A stretch of 64,000 bases of DNA from Tetrahymena elliotti 4EA. Its lineage: Eukaryota; Ciliophora; Oligohymenophorea; Hymenostomatida; Tetrahymenidae. Of the stretch, positions 11,601 through 25,139 are shown piece by piece. The notes beneath the pieces are model-generated. The model was not told the DNA's origin. It saw only the letters and a program-made list of their open reading frames with translations, and ran no database searches. Within the stretch, counting starts at the first letter, position 1. Each line of letters starts with the position of its first letter. The position numbers were made by a program, and so were the translations under genes. The stretch spans positions 190,761 to 254,760 of the forward strand of contig JH720321.1 in assembly GCA_000231825.2 (NCBI GenBank). Direction: 5' to 3'.

Positions 11601-14600
11601 TAACTAAAAATAAAGAAGTAGGGTATGATGATATATCAGAGCCATATTAAATTGCAGTATTCCCTTAAATAGTAGTGCTTTAGTCTATGAATGGATTTAT
11701 ACCTAAATTTTATATTGCTCCACCAACTTAAGCTGAATTTTTTTATAAAATAGAATTTTTTATTAGTACATATTATAATGTTGAGTTATTTTGTTCACTA
11801 GCTAAATAAATTGCACCTCCAGAACCCTGCTGTGATTGATTATCTGTAAAAACACATTAATCTAAAGTAAATTAAAATATATCCATTTAATTAGAATGAA
11901 TATATAAAGCTCCTCCATCAATAATAGCAGTATTCTCTTTAAAATAAGAATTTCTTATCACATTATTGTTTGATATTGGACTTTCTATAAAAATAGCTCC
12001 TCCTAATACTCCCTATTATTAATAAAGAAAAAATAAGAGTACATACTATATAATCATATTTTACTTCTGATTTAGTGAATCTTGCATTATCGATTTGAAA
12101 TGAGGATTGTACAATATTAATTGATGAACCATAACAACTTTAGTAGCATTTTATATTCTCAAAAATAGTCTCGTCTGATATTTGTATAACAGAATTTTGT
12201 ATAAACATCAAAGAGCTATTTTACTAATTTGAGTTCAGTAGTATTTACTCAAGAAATCTAAATTGAATAACTTGATTTATATTAAAAAATTAAGATTTTG
12301 AAATGATTAATTTTCCACTATCAAAATTTATCAAACTTGATGAAAACTAACTATCTGATATTTCTACATTGATAAGGTGTAAATTTGAGTTAGTTGAGGT
12401 GATAAATAGAGGAGCTATTATCTAAGGTAGGCTTTTTAAGTTGGAGAACTTTGATTTAAATATTTAAACATCTGAATTCTTTGAAGAAATTAAGGACTGA
12501 GTGAGAAAATTATTAATTTGATCTGAAAATTATTGAAGAACATAAAAGTCTTGTGTTTAGGTTTCAAACACTTCTTAAAATGTTAAATTTGAATTTATTG
12601 AGTTGATAAAAAAATTATCTTGCAAACCAAGAATATTAGTTAAGTTTGACTTTATAAAAATGATATTATTTTGCAAAATAGAACTTGAGGTTTCTGTAAA
12701 TCTTTTTTAAAATTTAAATAAGATTATTTTTAGAATTTTTAAAAAATTAATTAATTATCAAAAGTTGTTAAAAACATTTGTTTACTGAATCGAAATGGCT
12801 TAAGAGTTTTATGTCAAAGAGTAAATATCTGTAAAAAAGCAATAAGAACAATTAAGCATTAAAATTGAATTTTAATTATCTATGTAAATAGCACTTCCTT
12901 TCTTGTTTGAATATCCCTGTGTAAAAAAAGTTTAATCAAAATGCAAAGCCAATAATTTGCTTAGAGGTTCAATTTAGAGGAATGAACCTTAGCTTGCTGT
13001 AGAATTAGAAAAATATGTATTATATATTTCTAATTTATTTAATTTAGCTCTCAAAAAGCCACCTTCTTACTAAAACAGAAAGTTTAAATCTTACTAATCA
13101 TATGATGAGTTTGTAAAAATAGAATTGGTAATATATGCATTATTGCATTAAAGATATATAAAATTGTAAAGAGAATTCGATTATGAATTAGTAAAATGAG
13201 TTTCCTTAATATAGACATCGCTTAGAGGGCTAATTATTTATAAACCTGTAGTTGACTGAGTTTAGGAGTTAATTTAACCTATTAATGTATTATCATGGAG
13301 AAAACACTTTTAAATCTATATTAAAGAGTAGTATTGTGAATCTATTAATATTGGGTTTGCTTGAGTATTTGATTAAGTTTGTTTAAATAAAGATTTGAAT
13401 ATCTCTACATTTTTAAGTGTAAGATTAACATTTTTATATTTCTAGATACTAATACTCATGATTGAGTTATCGATTGCTTGTATTTATTATATTTTAGCCA
13501 TAATTAATGAGAGCTATTTAACTTCACTAAACTAAATAAATCCTCCAAATATTCTATCCTTAGTAATTTATTGAAAAGCCTCATCATTCTAGTAAGTTAA
13601 ATTATACATATCAACTACATTTGATAATTAAACAGTGCTAAAAGCTATTTCATAATGGTTTGTTACCGTAATATTATGGATAGTCACATTATTTAACTGA
13701 TTCGTAAAGAATAAGGAAGATGTTTCTATAGCAGATTCTTAGTCAGGTTGTTATGCTGGATTGTACATATTTTCAGATATAATAGCATCAGTAATTAAGA
13801 GACTATGCATTGGTATAGAATTGAAATAATAAATAGCATTAAAAAAGAGATAAGGTGCTTATATATAAAATTTATTTTACTAAATGATTAGTGTTTAAAA
13901 AATAAATTTTAAATTGTTTTAGTTTATGTTGCTAATAGTTGAAAATATTTTCTAATTACAAAAAATATTGTTTATTATTCTTAAATTAGTCACTTGTGAT
14001 TAGCCAACTTAAAATAGTTATCCAACTTATTCAGGAGAGTTAACAAGTTAACTGCTACAATTATTACCTTATATGAGCAGGTTATTGATGCTTAATGAAG
14101 TATCACTTTTTTAGGTTAAGATGCTAAATTTATAATTCAACTCAGAGTTCAAAAGTTTAAAATTATTTAATGAGACCTAAATTATAAGATATAAATAATA
14201 AAATTTTATTGCTAAAGAAGTTATTTACTTAATTTGAATTTTCAACACTAATGAACTAGTTGACTTTAGAGAAATCTTTATTTTCAATATTCATATTAGA
14301 TATTGTAGTAGTTGAATTGTATATTTTGATTAAGAAGCAATTAGTTTAAGAATTTGAAGAAATAAAATCTAAATTATTTAGGATACTATTTTGAATATTT
14401 GTCAATACTACTCCACATTATTGATCTATTAATTAAGAGCTTAATATGAAATTCAATGTTAAAGTATCCAAAAAAATAGAGTTAAAATTTTATAATTGAA
14501 GAGCATTTTTGATGTTAACCTAACCTAACTTATTAGAGTTTAGATTTTTAATATTTAAACTGATAGTGCTTCCAAAATCTATCTATAAAAGTTCTTAAAC

Positions 14601-17600
14601 TAAAGTTATAGTATTTGAAGGATCTACATAAATGTTTAATTAAATATTTTATACTCCTTTTATTAGTTAGTTGTACTTTTTAGCCTTAATGATATTTAAA
14701 TAGTTTGAATATTTTATTAAAATTAAATGAATTATATTTACTTCATAAAAAGCTGCCATTATATTTTATGATGTAAGGAAAGGATTATCTTTAGTTCCTA
14801 TGCCATACTGATAATTACTTTATTATGTTTCATTTGTATTATAATAAAAATCCATTTAGCAATTTAAACAAGAATTAACATCTTTTAAGCATTTTCCTAT
14901 TTCCAAATAGACATTTGCATAAAAATATTAAATCCAAACAGTTTGCTTTTCAGGTAAATAAGTCAAATTAATAATATGATCCTGGTTTTAATTTGATAAA
15001 AGCCTCATGAAAAATTCAAAATTTCCATTTTTAAATTGGTAGATTATGATATTTCCAGATGAAAATTCATAAATCAACAAAAGCTAAATATCTTCAATAA
15101 ACGATATGTAATCATTTATGCTACTCAGCTTGATGATTTATTGAGTTTTACCAGTCATTATATTAAAACTTATGATTTAAAAATCTCCACACTCTACAAT
15201 TAAGTATTTTTCATCTGTGTTAAAATGTAAAGTTCCTACAAAAGAGTTTAAGCACTGATATTAAGCTAAATTAATAGGAAATACTTTAATTTTTGTATCA
15301 GATAAAAAAATTTACTTATTTAAGTTCTTTTATAAAGTATTGTAAAATCATTATCATTCCAAATATAGACATTACCTTTGACATCCAATCCAATAATTTA
15401 CCCAAATTAAGGTGAATATAATGCAAAACATGTTTTATTAATATTATCGTCTGGATTACTTGATGATAGAACTTAAAATTAGAAATTCTACATATCAACA
15501 ATATGAAATAGAAAGTTTTCATTATTTGATTTTAACGGTAAGCTGATAACAACCCATGCTTGTTCCTTGGTATCGGTTTATTTATAGAATGCAACAATTT
15601 TATAGCTTTCAGAAGGTTAATTTAATTTCAGGTAACCTAAATTTAACCACTTTTTTTGAAATAATAATTAAATTTAATTTAGACATAGAAAAAATTTACT
15701 CGGCCGAAAGCGTTTTTAGAGTCAAAGGATATTTTTTAGAGCTATAGTACGTTACCAGATTAAATTGTAACATAATATAATGGGTTATTATAAACAGAAA
15801 AAAAACTCTCTCCAACATAAGCAGGATATTTCGTATTAAATAACTATATAACATTACCCTCTAAACTATCTTATGTTAATACTATAAAATAATAGTAAAC
15901 AGAAACAAAATAATAGGTTTCATTATTTTACAATCGAAATGATTTCGAAAATCCTGCTGTTTTGTAGACTATTCATTAAGTACAATATTTTTAATATAAA
16001 ATGTTTTTCTTAATTTCATTATCTAAAATTGATTGCTCGTATTTAAAATAATTTTAATTTTTAAATTTCTGTTGAAAGAGTTAATAAAATATTTTAAGCA
16101 TTTTAATATAACTTCAAAAAAAAATTGTTGGAAAGAAACTATTAACCTAATGCTCAAAGGGGCGATAAAGTTAGTAAAAAAGATGAAAGTAAATTCAATT
16201 TCCAAAAAAAAATAGAAATAAGAGAAAGAATAAATAAAATTTAATTACATTATCGAACTGAATAAGTATTTTGATTGTAATTGTAAATAAAGGGAAAAGA
16301 TCTTGTTTTATCATTATTATCCAACACAGGGAAAATCAATTATTTATTTTCTTCTAAATAGTACCACATAGAATACTGAACTGATATTCCCTGGAAGCTA
16401 ACTTTAACAGGATTTTTCAAATTTAAAAAAGTCAAAGATTAAATTTTATTTGTGTTAGGGTTAAATATCACTTAAAAATCATATCTATACAAACTGTAAG
16501 CATCTGTTGTGAAAATACTGTCAAATACCTAACCAGAAATATTCACTTTTAAAAATTTGATATTATAAAATTAGTTTTTCGTGTCAATTAAAGCTTTTTT
16601 TAATAAAACATTTGGATTATTACCTTTAAAAAGAAAAGAAAATACTCTAATTAAATAATAGTTAGTAAGGTTAATCACAAAAGTGACATATTTCATATAT
16701 AATTAACTAAGTCTAATTTCCTGCCAGAAATAAAATATTATAATCTGTATGCGAATCATAGTTATAATTAGAATTGACAAATCCATCTTTATATTTAAAT
16801 TTATTAAATATAATTTCTATAATAGAAGAATAAAAATTCAAAATTTACCAACCAATTTAAGATGATAATTATACTAGGATTTATTATTTTAATTAGGCTG
16901 ATAAGACCATGTACATAAACCTGCTAGATCTTAAACAACTAAAAGAACTGTTTCATTTTGCTATAAAAATGCTTTTGAAAATATATACGAAATATAAGGA
17001 GTAGAATCATATTAACAGTTATTAAACCTAAATGTAGTTGAGAAAGACTCAATTTCAGACATAAAGCACTCACAATTATTATAGCACATGAATAACAAAC
17101 CATACTGCTTTAAATAAGTCATTCCTAATATCGAAGTGTAGATAAATAATTTTTCTATCTTAAGATTATAAGGCTCAACAACTAATAACTGTTTGCTATT
17201 CGATACAATTATTTTATTTAATGATTCAACATATTCCATTTGAACAATCTAAAATTCAGCTATGATTATTGTTAACGGATATAAAAAATATAAAATATTA
17301 TTTTAAAAAATTACTTCTAATTGTATCAATTATACTATCCTAGCTCTTTGAGATATCATCAAAGGAAACTATATTATGCATAACTTCTGCACCACTAAAA
17401 AGTACTGTATTTGTTAGAAGAATATTAGTTTTTGGTATTTTTAAGAAACTATAGATCTTATATCCTTCATAATATCTAGCCACTTTAATAATATAAATAT
17501 TAAAAATAAATATCGCATTTTATTTATTACTGCTTTAGATAGTCAGTTATGGGCATATCTATGCAAAGGAAAATATATTATAGATATTCTAGATTGTAAT

Positions 17601-17627
17601 GAAAGCCAATACGAGGATTTTTAGCAT
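8641..17627 (-). CDS. Giant secreted-type beta-helix protein with C-terminal Cys cassette and multiple membrane segments
   Basis: The ATG at 17627 opens a signal peptide (MLKILVLAFITIQN...FSFAQ). A propeller-like N-terminal part follows, with exon 1 at 17315-17627 and an intron at 17260-17314. The middle is an Asn/Ser-rich, GGA(I/L)-repeat region typical of Pmp-like right-handed beta-helices, for example GGAI, GGALYIHS and GGAIYLAS between 12000 and 11740. Near 11200-10880 comes a Cys cassette with KYSLDKTNCYPCPKGAQC, a GFWR motif, CEECD and then IYGKFWGESYT. Several hydrophobic segments follow (10860-9650) with a conserved YYWEF motif. The Gln/Asn-rich tail ends at TGA 8641-8643. I checked frames in the N-terminal exons, at 12000-11230 and over the C-terminus, and found no lesion. 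The rest was not fully spliced. It is inferred to be a surface or secretory-pathway membrane protein; its partner is unknown. Confidence 0.8.
17260..17314 (-). other. First intron of the giant surface gene
   Basis: On the minus strand the donor GTAATTTTTT comes at 17314 and the acceptor ATCATAG ends at 17260, giving 55 bp. The paralogue at 25140-32500 has an intron at the matching place and also resumes with CTGAATTTT. This supports the join and the common descent of the two. Confidence 0.7.
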
Positions 17628-17742
17628 TGTTTCTTAATTAAAGATAATTATTTATTCAAAATATTGTTTAATTTATATTCTTTTAAAATTGATAATCAAA
17701 AAATTTCTTAAAAAGATGTTTATAAATTTAATCAACAAACTA

Positions 17743-17873
17743 TTTACTTTACTTAATTACTTAAAATGAATATAAAATTGAAACGCTATTTCACTTAGTG
17801 TTATGTTTTTACTTTACTTAATTACTTAAAATTGAATATAAAATTGAAATGCTATTTCGCTTAGTTTTATGTT
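17743..17873. repeat. 65-bp tandem duplication upstream of the giant surface gene
   Basis: A unit starting tttactttacttaattac occurs at 17743 and again at 17808. The second copy differs by one inserted base and a few substitutions (aaacgctatt/aaatgctatt, cactta/cgctta). It lies about 115 bp upstream of the start codon at 17627, in the probable promoter or 5' UTR. Confidence 0.75.
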
Positions 17874-19104
17874 ATTTTGGAAAATTGTACAAAAAAATTA
17901 ATTCATACTTTCTATTGAATAAGAATTTTTATTTAATAAGTATTTTGCATAAATATTTTGTTTGTTGAGTTGAATGGCGACATATTCAGGTAATTATTTA
18001 ACAAATTACTGAATATTTTTATTAGTATTTTTAGAAAAATAGCTCTTAAGTCAAAGTATAATATGATCTCTTGATTTTATCAAGATTTATGAAAAAAAAA
18101 TTCATGAAATAATATTCCTCTTAATAAAAATTTAAAAAAGTAACCAAAAGAAAAAAGATTGCTTTATTTATCAAATTAATTTTCGACTTACATTTTAAAA
18201 CAACTTTTAAGTCATATATCTATTCTAAGTAAAATAAAAATTGTTAAAGCAAGAGTAAAAAACTGCGGCAAGCTTAGAAAAAAAGATAATTAAGAAATTT
18301 ATTTTAGAATTTGAGAAATTATTTTGTAATATTTCTATCTGAATCTTTTTAAATTGATTTACTTTACTTTAATAATTAATCATCATTTTATCTATAGAAT
18401 TTGAGCAGCAACATAGACTTTAATTTTTGTCAAAATAATCAAATTTATTTTTTGTTTTTTATCCACACAAATTTAAAGAAATAATACAAAATGTTTTTGA
18501 TATTTCTAAGATAATTTCCAAGTTTTCTTAAATTCTGGATATCTATTTTTTAAGTATATTTATTGGTATTATGAATATTAGTAATTCAATTTAAAATTTA
18601 ATGCTATTATATAAATATCTATTTAAAAAAAACCTAATTTTGATAAAGAAAAAGCCTTCAAATAAATTTAATGAAATATTAGATAATAAAAATTATTCAT
18701 TTCCGCTGATTAAAAATTTGTCATTCATCTAGTCAAATTATATCAAATGTTATATTTAGAAATTAATTGCGACCTCTTAATTATTTTCTATGACTATTGG
18801 TAAAACAAATAACTAGTTAGTTTTTAAAATTTCTTTTATTTATCCTTTGATTACCTAATTCTAAATTTGATCAATAATTTTTTAGGAATAAACTAATAAA
18901 CTTTGAAATAATAGGGCAGACAAGTCTACTGTTTATTAAAATTATTTATTTTTTAAAAAATTAAAAACTAATTTTTTCTTTAAATTTTAAAAGTAAATAT
19001 TCTTTGGAAGTAGAAAATAATTTTTTCAATCATGTAGATAATTTAAAAATTGATTAACCAATATAGGTGCTATAGAAATTTTTACATATATTTATTATTT
19101 TAAA
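17874..19104. other. Intergenic, no gene seen
   Basis: AT-rich spacer between the giant surface gene's upstream region and the Cys-rich relic. No frame of useful length survives with TGA as stop. No repeat beyond homopolymer runs was noticed. Confidence 0.55.
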
Positions 19105-20300
19105 GCAATAGAAAAATTAATTTATGTATCTTCCATAAAATGATAACCAAATTAACACTTTGTACAATTTTATGCAGAATTTTCACAAGTTTAGTATGTA
19201 GAATCACACTATTTACAAAAATTACCATCAATCAATTTTGCTAAATTCAAATTACAGTCACCACAAATCTAAGTAGCAGAGTCTTTGTATTTTCCATTTT
19301 TTCAATTTTCACATTTTTAAGAAGAGTCTTTACAGGTTTTACAAATAGATTTACATTTTTTGCACCTACCATTGTTACCAATAAAGTATCCATTTAAAAT
19401 ATCACACAAACTACAATTTTATGTATCTCCTTAAAAATAATTTCCACTTGAACATTAAGTGCAATTATTAGAGAAATTTTACAAGTTTAGCAACTCTTAT
19501 CACAAGAATAACAAATTTCGCCATTGATAAATTTCGATTTATTTAAGTCACAATCACCACAAATTAAAGTATTTTCATATTTAAACTTTCCATTTATGCA
19601 TTTAGAATACTTTAAAGAATCATCAATACATTAAGTACAAATAGGATTGCATTTTAGACAATTATTTTTTGAATCTATGTAAAAACCAATTGAATTATTG
19701 CAATCATCATATGTCATATTTTCAAGTAAAAACTTTCCATTTTACACTTTTTGCAAATACTTAATGAATCACATTCTAAGCAATTCTATGGACACTTTTA
19801 ACAAATTTTTCCATCTTAAAAAAACCCACTATTACAGCTTGCAGCACAATTCCCATCTTAAATCACTTCAGAGTTATTGCATACAAGTTTTTTTATTTAT
19901 CCACTGATTGGATCATAAATGATTTCTTTTAAATAATAAATTAGTTAAAAAACCCTCCAATTATAATTTAATTCTACCTTCTTTTTTTGCGCCTGATATC
20001 ATTTTGTAGCAAATTCCATAGATATTAATACCTGAACAGAACTACTTTCATCATCATAGACTTCTCCTTAAGAACAATCTGCACACTTTTAATCATTACG
20101 TCTAGACTTTTCAGTACAGTTTTTAATACATGCGCTAGGACAACATTTTTTAAATCCATCTTAAATATTTATAAATTTCCACTAACTACCCATACAAGTC
20201 TAACAATTTCCTCCACCCGTAATTCTTTCACTTATAGAGCATTTAGTACAACCAATTTTAACATTTGGAGGTTCTAAACAGTTTGCCCTTTAATAAAATG
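19105..20300 (-). pseudogene. Broken furin-like Cys-rich gene, relative of the gene at 1-7497
   Basis: The reverse complement of 19240-19470 is strongly similar to bases 10-240, including the run coding CKTCKDSSQKC. An N-terminal part (20290-20040) keeps a clean Cys frame (CTKC, CQTC, CCPSAC, CADC). At least three lesions are visible. The frame reads TGA after the exon near 20030. A one-base shift separates the segment coding DGNCAASCNSGFFKM from CQKCPQNCLECDS near 19805. A Cys codon has become TGA near 19308, where the living gene has TGT. Homology fades below 19110. No start codon or signal peptide was found, so the 5' end is open. No membrane region follows. Confidence 0.75.
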
Positions 20301-20659
20301 AAAAATAATAATAATTATTTGTATGTCAAATAAATATTACGATCCATCCTGTTAAAGATTTCTATCTATTATAAATAATACTGAAATTATTTTCTACAAA
20401 ATAATTTTAGCACTTGGTCACCTACAGTTCTTATAAAAAATATATTAATTTATTGAAAAGCAGAGTAAATTTTACTCAGTACTATTAATAATTATAGGAA
20501 TTTATAAAAAGGATATTCAAATTAAAAGAGAAAAGTAAATAATAACAAATAGATGAAAAAAATAATACATAAAAAATATTAAAAAAATATTTTTAATAAT
20601 TAGCAAAAAAGCATATTTTTTTTAAATATTCTTATTACAAACAAACAAGGTGTATCTAC

Positions 20660-21320
20660 TAATTTAATCATTTACTAAATTAAATCCGGTTGAAAAAACA
20701 ATAAAAAATTAAACTATAAATTAGCTGCAACCAGATTATTAGCTTAATATATAATTGGAATATCTGTACTAAAATCAATTGAAGTAGATACTGAAACTCC
20801 AATAGTTAATGTAAACTCTAATAGATCTAATAATAAAATAAGCACAGGATATAAAAATCAAGATGATAAATTTTATTTAGATTTTAGTTTTAAGTTAAAT
20901 GATACCACAAAAGAAATTATTGAATATAATTTTGTAAATTTTTATGTAGCTCTAATAGGTTAGAGTTTTTTATAATTAAAAAGATATATTTGAGCTACTA
21001 TAAGGTTTTTTTTATTATTGATTAAATAAGAATCTTAGTTGTTTAATAATCTCTATAATCTTTAACCGTGATATTCATTACCATAACTAATTTTGTCGTC
21101 TATTTGAGCATTTAATAATATATGGACTATTTTATTCTTCTCTCTAAAATTCCTAGTCAAAATAAATTTTAATATCATAAAACCTTCTTGCATAAGGACA
21201 AGGGTTGTAACTTGTATAATTTTTTTTTTGTTATATTTATTGATTATTTTCCCATTTTAGCAGCTTCTAAAATTCACATAAATTTCAAATTCATGATTAG
21301 ATGATTAAAGGATTTTTATT
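20660..21320 (-). pseudogene. Decayed C-terminal piece of the giant surface protein family
   Basis: Forward sequence 21100-21310 matches 10990-11250 (the Cys cassette), for example the stretch reading ttatatttattgattatttt before the cag-cttctaaaatt block. Forward 20880-21060 matches 10576-10740 (the first membrane segment). The cassette-to-membrane junction, including the IYG..WGE exon, has been lost. The open frame is interrupted repeatedly. The order is the same as in the intact gene, so it is an in-place relic of a further copy. Confidence 0.65.
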
Positions 21321-23174
21321 AACTAAAGAACGAAGAAATTAAACTTTGTTTTTAGTCATCTTTTTTAAGATTCATTTGATTTTAGCAGGATTTTTTAAAT
21401 GAATTTATTATTATGTATAATTACATTAATCACTATAATATATACTGTTCCTATGAATATTACATATAATTCTATAAAAATATGTTAATTTTTATATCTG
21501 ACTCAAATTATTTTATTGGTTCAATTTCAAATATATATTTTATAATATTTAATGAATAGCAAAAACAATAAATATAAGAATCCTCTTTTGTTAATTCACT
21601 AAACTTTTTTACTAAAATTCTATTAATCTTAATTTTAAAAATTTAACATATTTTTTTTTATATACTCCATTCAGACTTAGTATAAATATTTTATGATTAT
21701 GAATCTTAATATGGTTTGTGTTTCCTATCTTATTATAATAATCTTTAATTCTCTATGTTATTTTATATTCTAATAATTAAAATTGATTCAAACAATTTAT
21801 TAAATCAAGAGAGTTAATTTTAAATGATTCTAATAAGTCATTGAATAGTATTAATAATGAAAAAATATAATATTATTACTTAAATAAATAAAAATACTGT
21901 TTTAATATTACACACACATATCTTAATTAATTTTAGATAGATTTTGGTTGTCTATTTTATTTGTGGACTATTCTTCTTTGATATATTAATTTATTTTGTT
22001 TTAAAATATTATTAGAATTTAAATATTTTCGTTAATAACACATTTCATCTAGCATTAAAATATACAAAAAATATGGAAAATTAATTACTAACTCTATTTC
22101 TTTGAGGAAAATCTAATTTATAATTCATTTTATAAATTAGAAATGAATTTGTAAAGATATTTTGAATGAAAGTAAAAGTACTATCATTACAAAAATATTT
22201 GAATTATTTTTTGTGAAGCTTATGAATAAATTTTAAAATATATTTGTTAATATCATGTTGGTTGGTATCCCTACATTTTTCATAATAAAGATCAATAAAA
22301 ATAAATTTTTCTTCAGATCCTGATTTATCAAAGACCCCCCACTTCCTAAGATATTAAATAAGCCAATAGCATGAATAAAAATTTTAGTTGATTTAAGCCT
22401 TCATGAATAAGAATATTAAGTAAAAATAATCCATAGAATCTATAAGTTTATCATGGAATAAAAAAAGAAACATTAATTCATTGGTATTTTTATTCACCTT
22501 AGATAATTCATTTTGGATTAAAAATTTTTCTCAGGATTTTCTGTTTTCCAAATTAAATAAAAAGTAATTAAATTTGTTACTATTAATTTGAACAAATTTA
22601 AACAGATTCTAATTAAGGATATGATTCTTTAAATGTAATAGTCTAAATTTATTTTTTCTTAACTTAGTAAAAAAAAATTAGAAATATATTATTTCTAAAA
22701 TATTTTAGAGGCTATTTTTTGAATTAGTACACATACTTTAAGTGAAAAAGGTTGTAAAATATTTTATTTAAAGAGCAAAGAAGTAATAAGTTTTAACAAT
22801 AAGTAACTATTATTAATAACAATGAAGTGATAAAAATAAAATTTTATTCTTTTTGGCGAGAATGTATAAATTAAAATGGAATGAATTAATATTAACAATT
22901 CGAAAAAATAAAGAAATCTCAAAGAACTTTTAGAAAAGTGAAATTTTAAATAGCTCTAGTTAAGAGAATAATCAAATGATATAATGTTTGGGATAAACAG
23001 TTATTTGTAAGTACAAATTTTACACTTTCTTTTTCGAAGATTTAAAGAAAAATAGAAGAAATTAAGATTAAATTAAAAACTTAAGACAAGCTTATTCAAT
23101 AATTATTATTAAAATTTAAAAAAATAATAATTTATAACATAAAAAAACTTCTTAAATTTAGAATAGCATTTTCA
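21321..23174. other. Long gene-free stretch
   Basis: About 1.85 kb of AT-rich sequence with TGA stops in all frames. It probably includes the promoter and 5' UTR of the oxidoreductase gene at its right end. I found no convincing homology to the neighbouring families, and no RNA gene. Confidence 0.5.
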
Positions 23175-24401
<1,227 letters not shown>

Positions 24402-25139
24402 ATATAAATATATCAGTAATTAAATGTATCAAATTTATACCAGTACCCAATTTATAATTTGAAAATAAAAGAAAAAAATTTATTAAGAAAAAAATGTAAA
24501 CCAAATTCGAAAAATTTATTTACTCTTTTTTTGTTTTAATATTTACATTTAATTTACCCTCAAACAGCAAATCATAGTCATCCAAATTTTTATTTATTTT
24601 GAAAACACAAAAAAATAAGAAAAACATTATGACTAAAAAAATCTTAATTGTAAAAATTTAAGAAACAAAATTATTTTTAAGGAATTTTAAAATCATTTAT
24701 TGATGAATAATAGCTAAAAAATGAGTTCAAAATAAAAGAATTTAAAATTTAAAAATAAAAATAATAGATTTTCCTATTTAGAATATTAAAAACAAAAAAA
24801 AATAACAAATAAAATTTGAAATGTTTTTGATTCTAATATTTGTAATATGTTTTTAAAAACAGATTGAAAACAAATTTTACAAATATTATTTTAAATGAAA
24901 AATACTAAATTTTTAAAAAATAATGGAATATTTAGAAAAAAATTTTAGATATTTTACTTGTTAAAAACAAGAGTATTACAAACCAATTTAAATTAAATAA
25001 ATTTTTACAAAAAATCTTTTTTATTAAAAGATAAAAAAGTTTTTAATGTGAAACATTAAGATATTCAATAAATGAAGAAATCTCTACTTAATTTTATTGA
25101 GTTTTTAAGATGAAATATTTAGATATAGCTAAAATTTCA
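24402..25139. other. Intergenic, no gene seen
   Basis: AT-rich, homopolymer-rich spacer between the OYE stop and the 3' end of the broken surface gene. The two converge here. No feature was recognised. Confidence 0.55.

Noticed and set aside
19300..19320. TGA as selenocysteine in the Cys-rich relic
   Set aside because: A Cys-to-TGA change is what Sec would look like, but other frame breaks in the same copy and the lack of any Sec-type protein context make a pseudogene far more likely.
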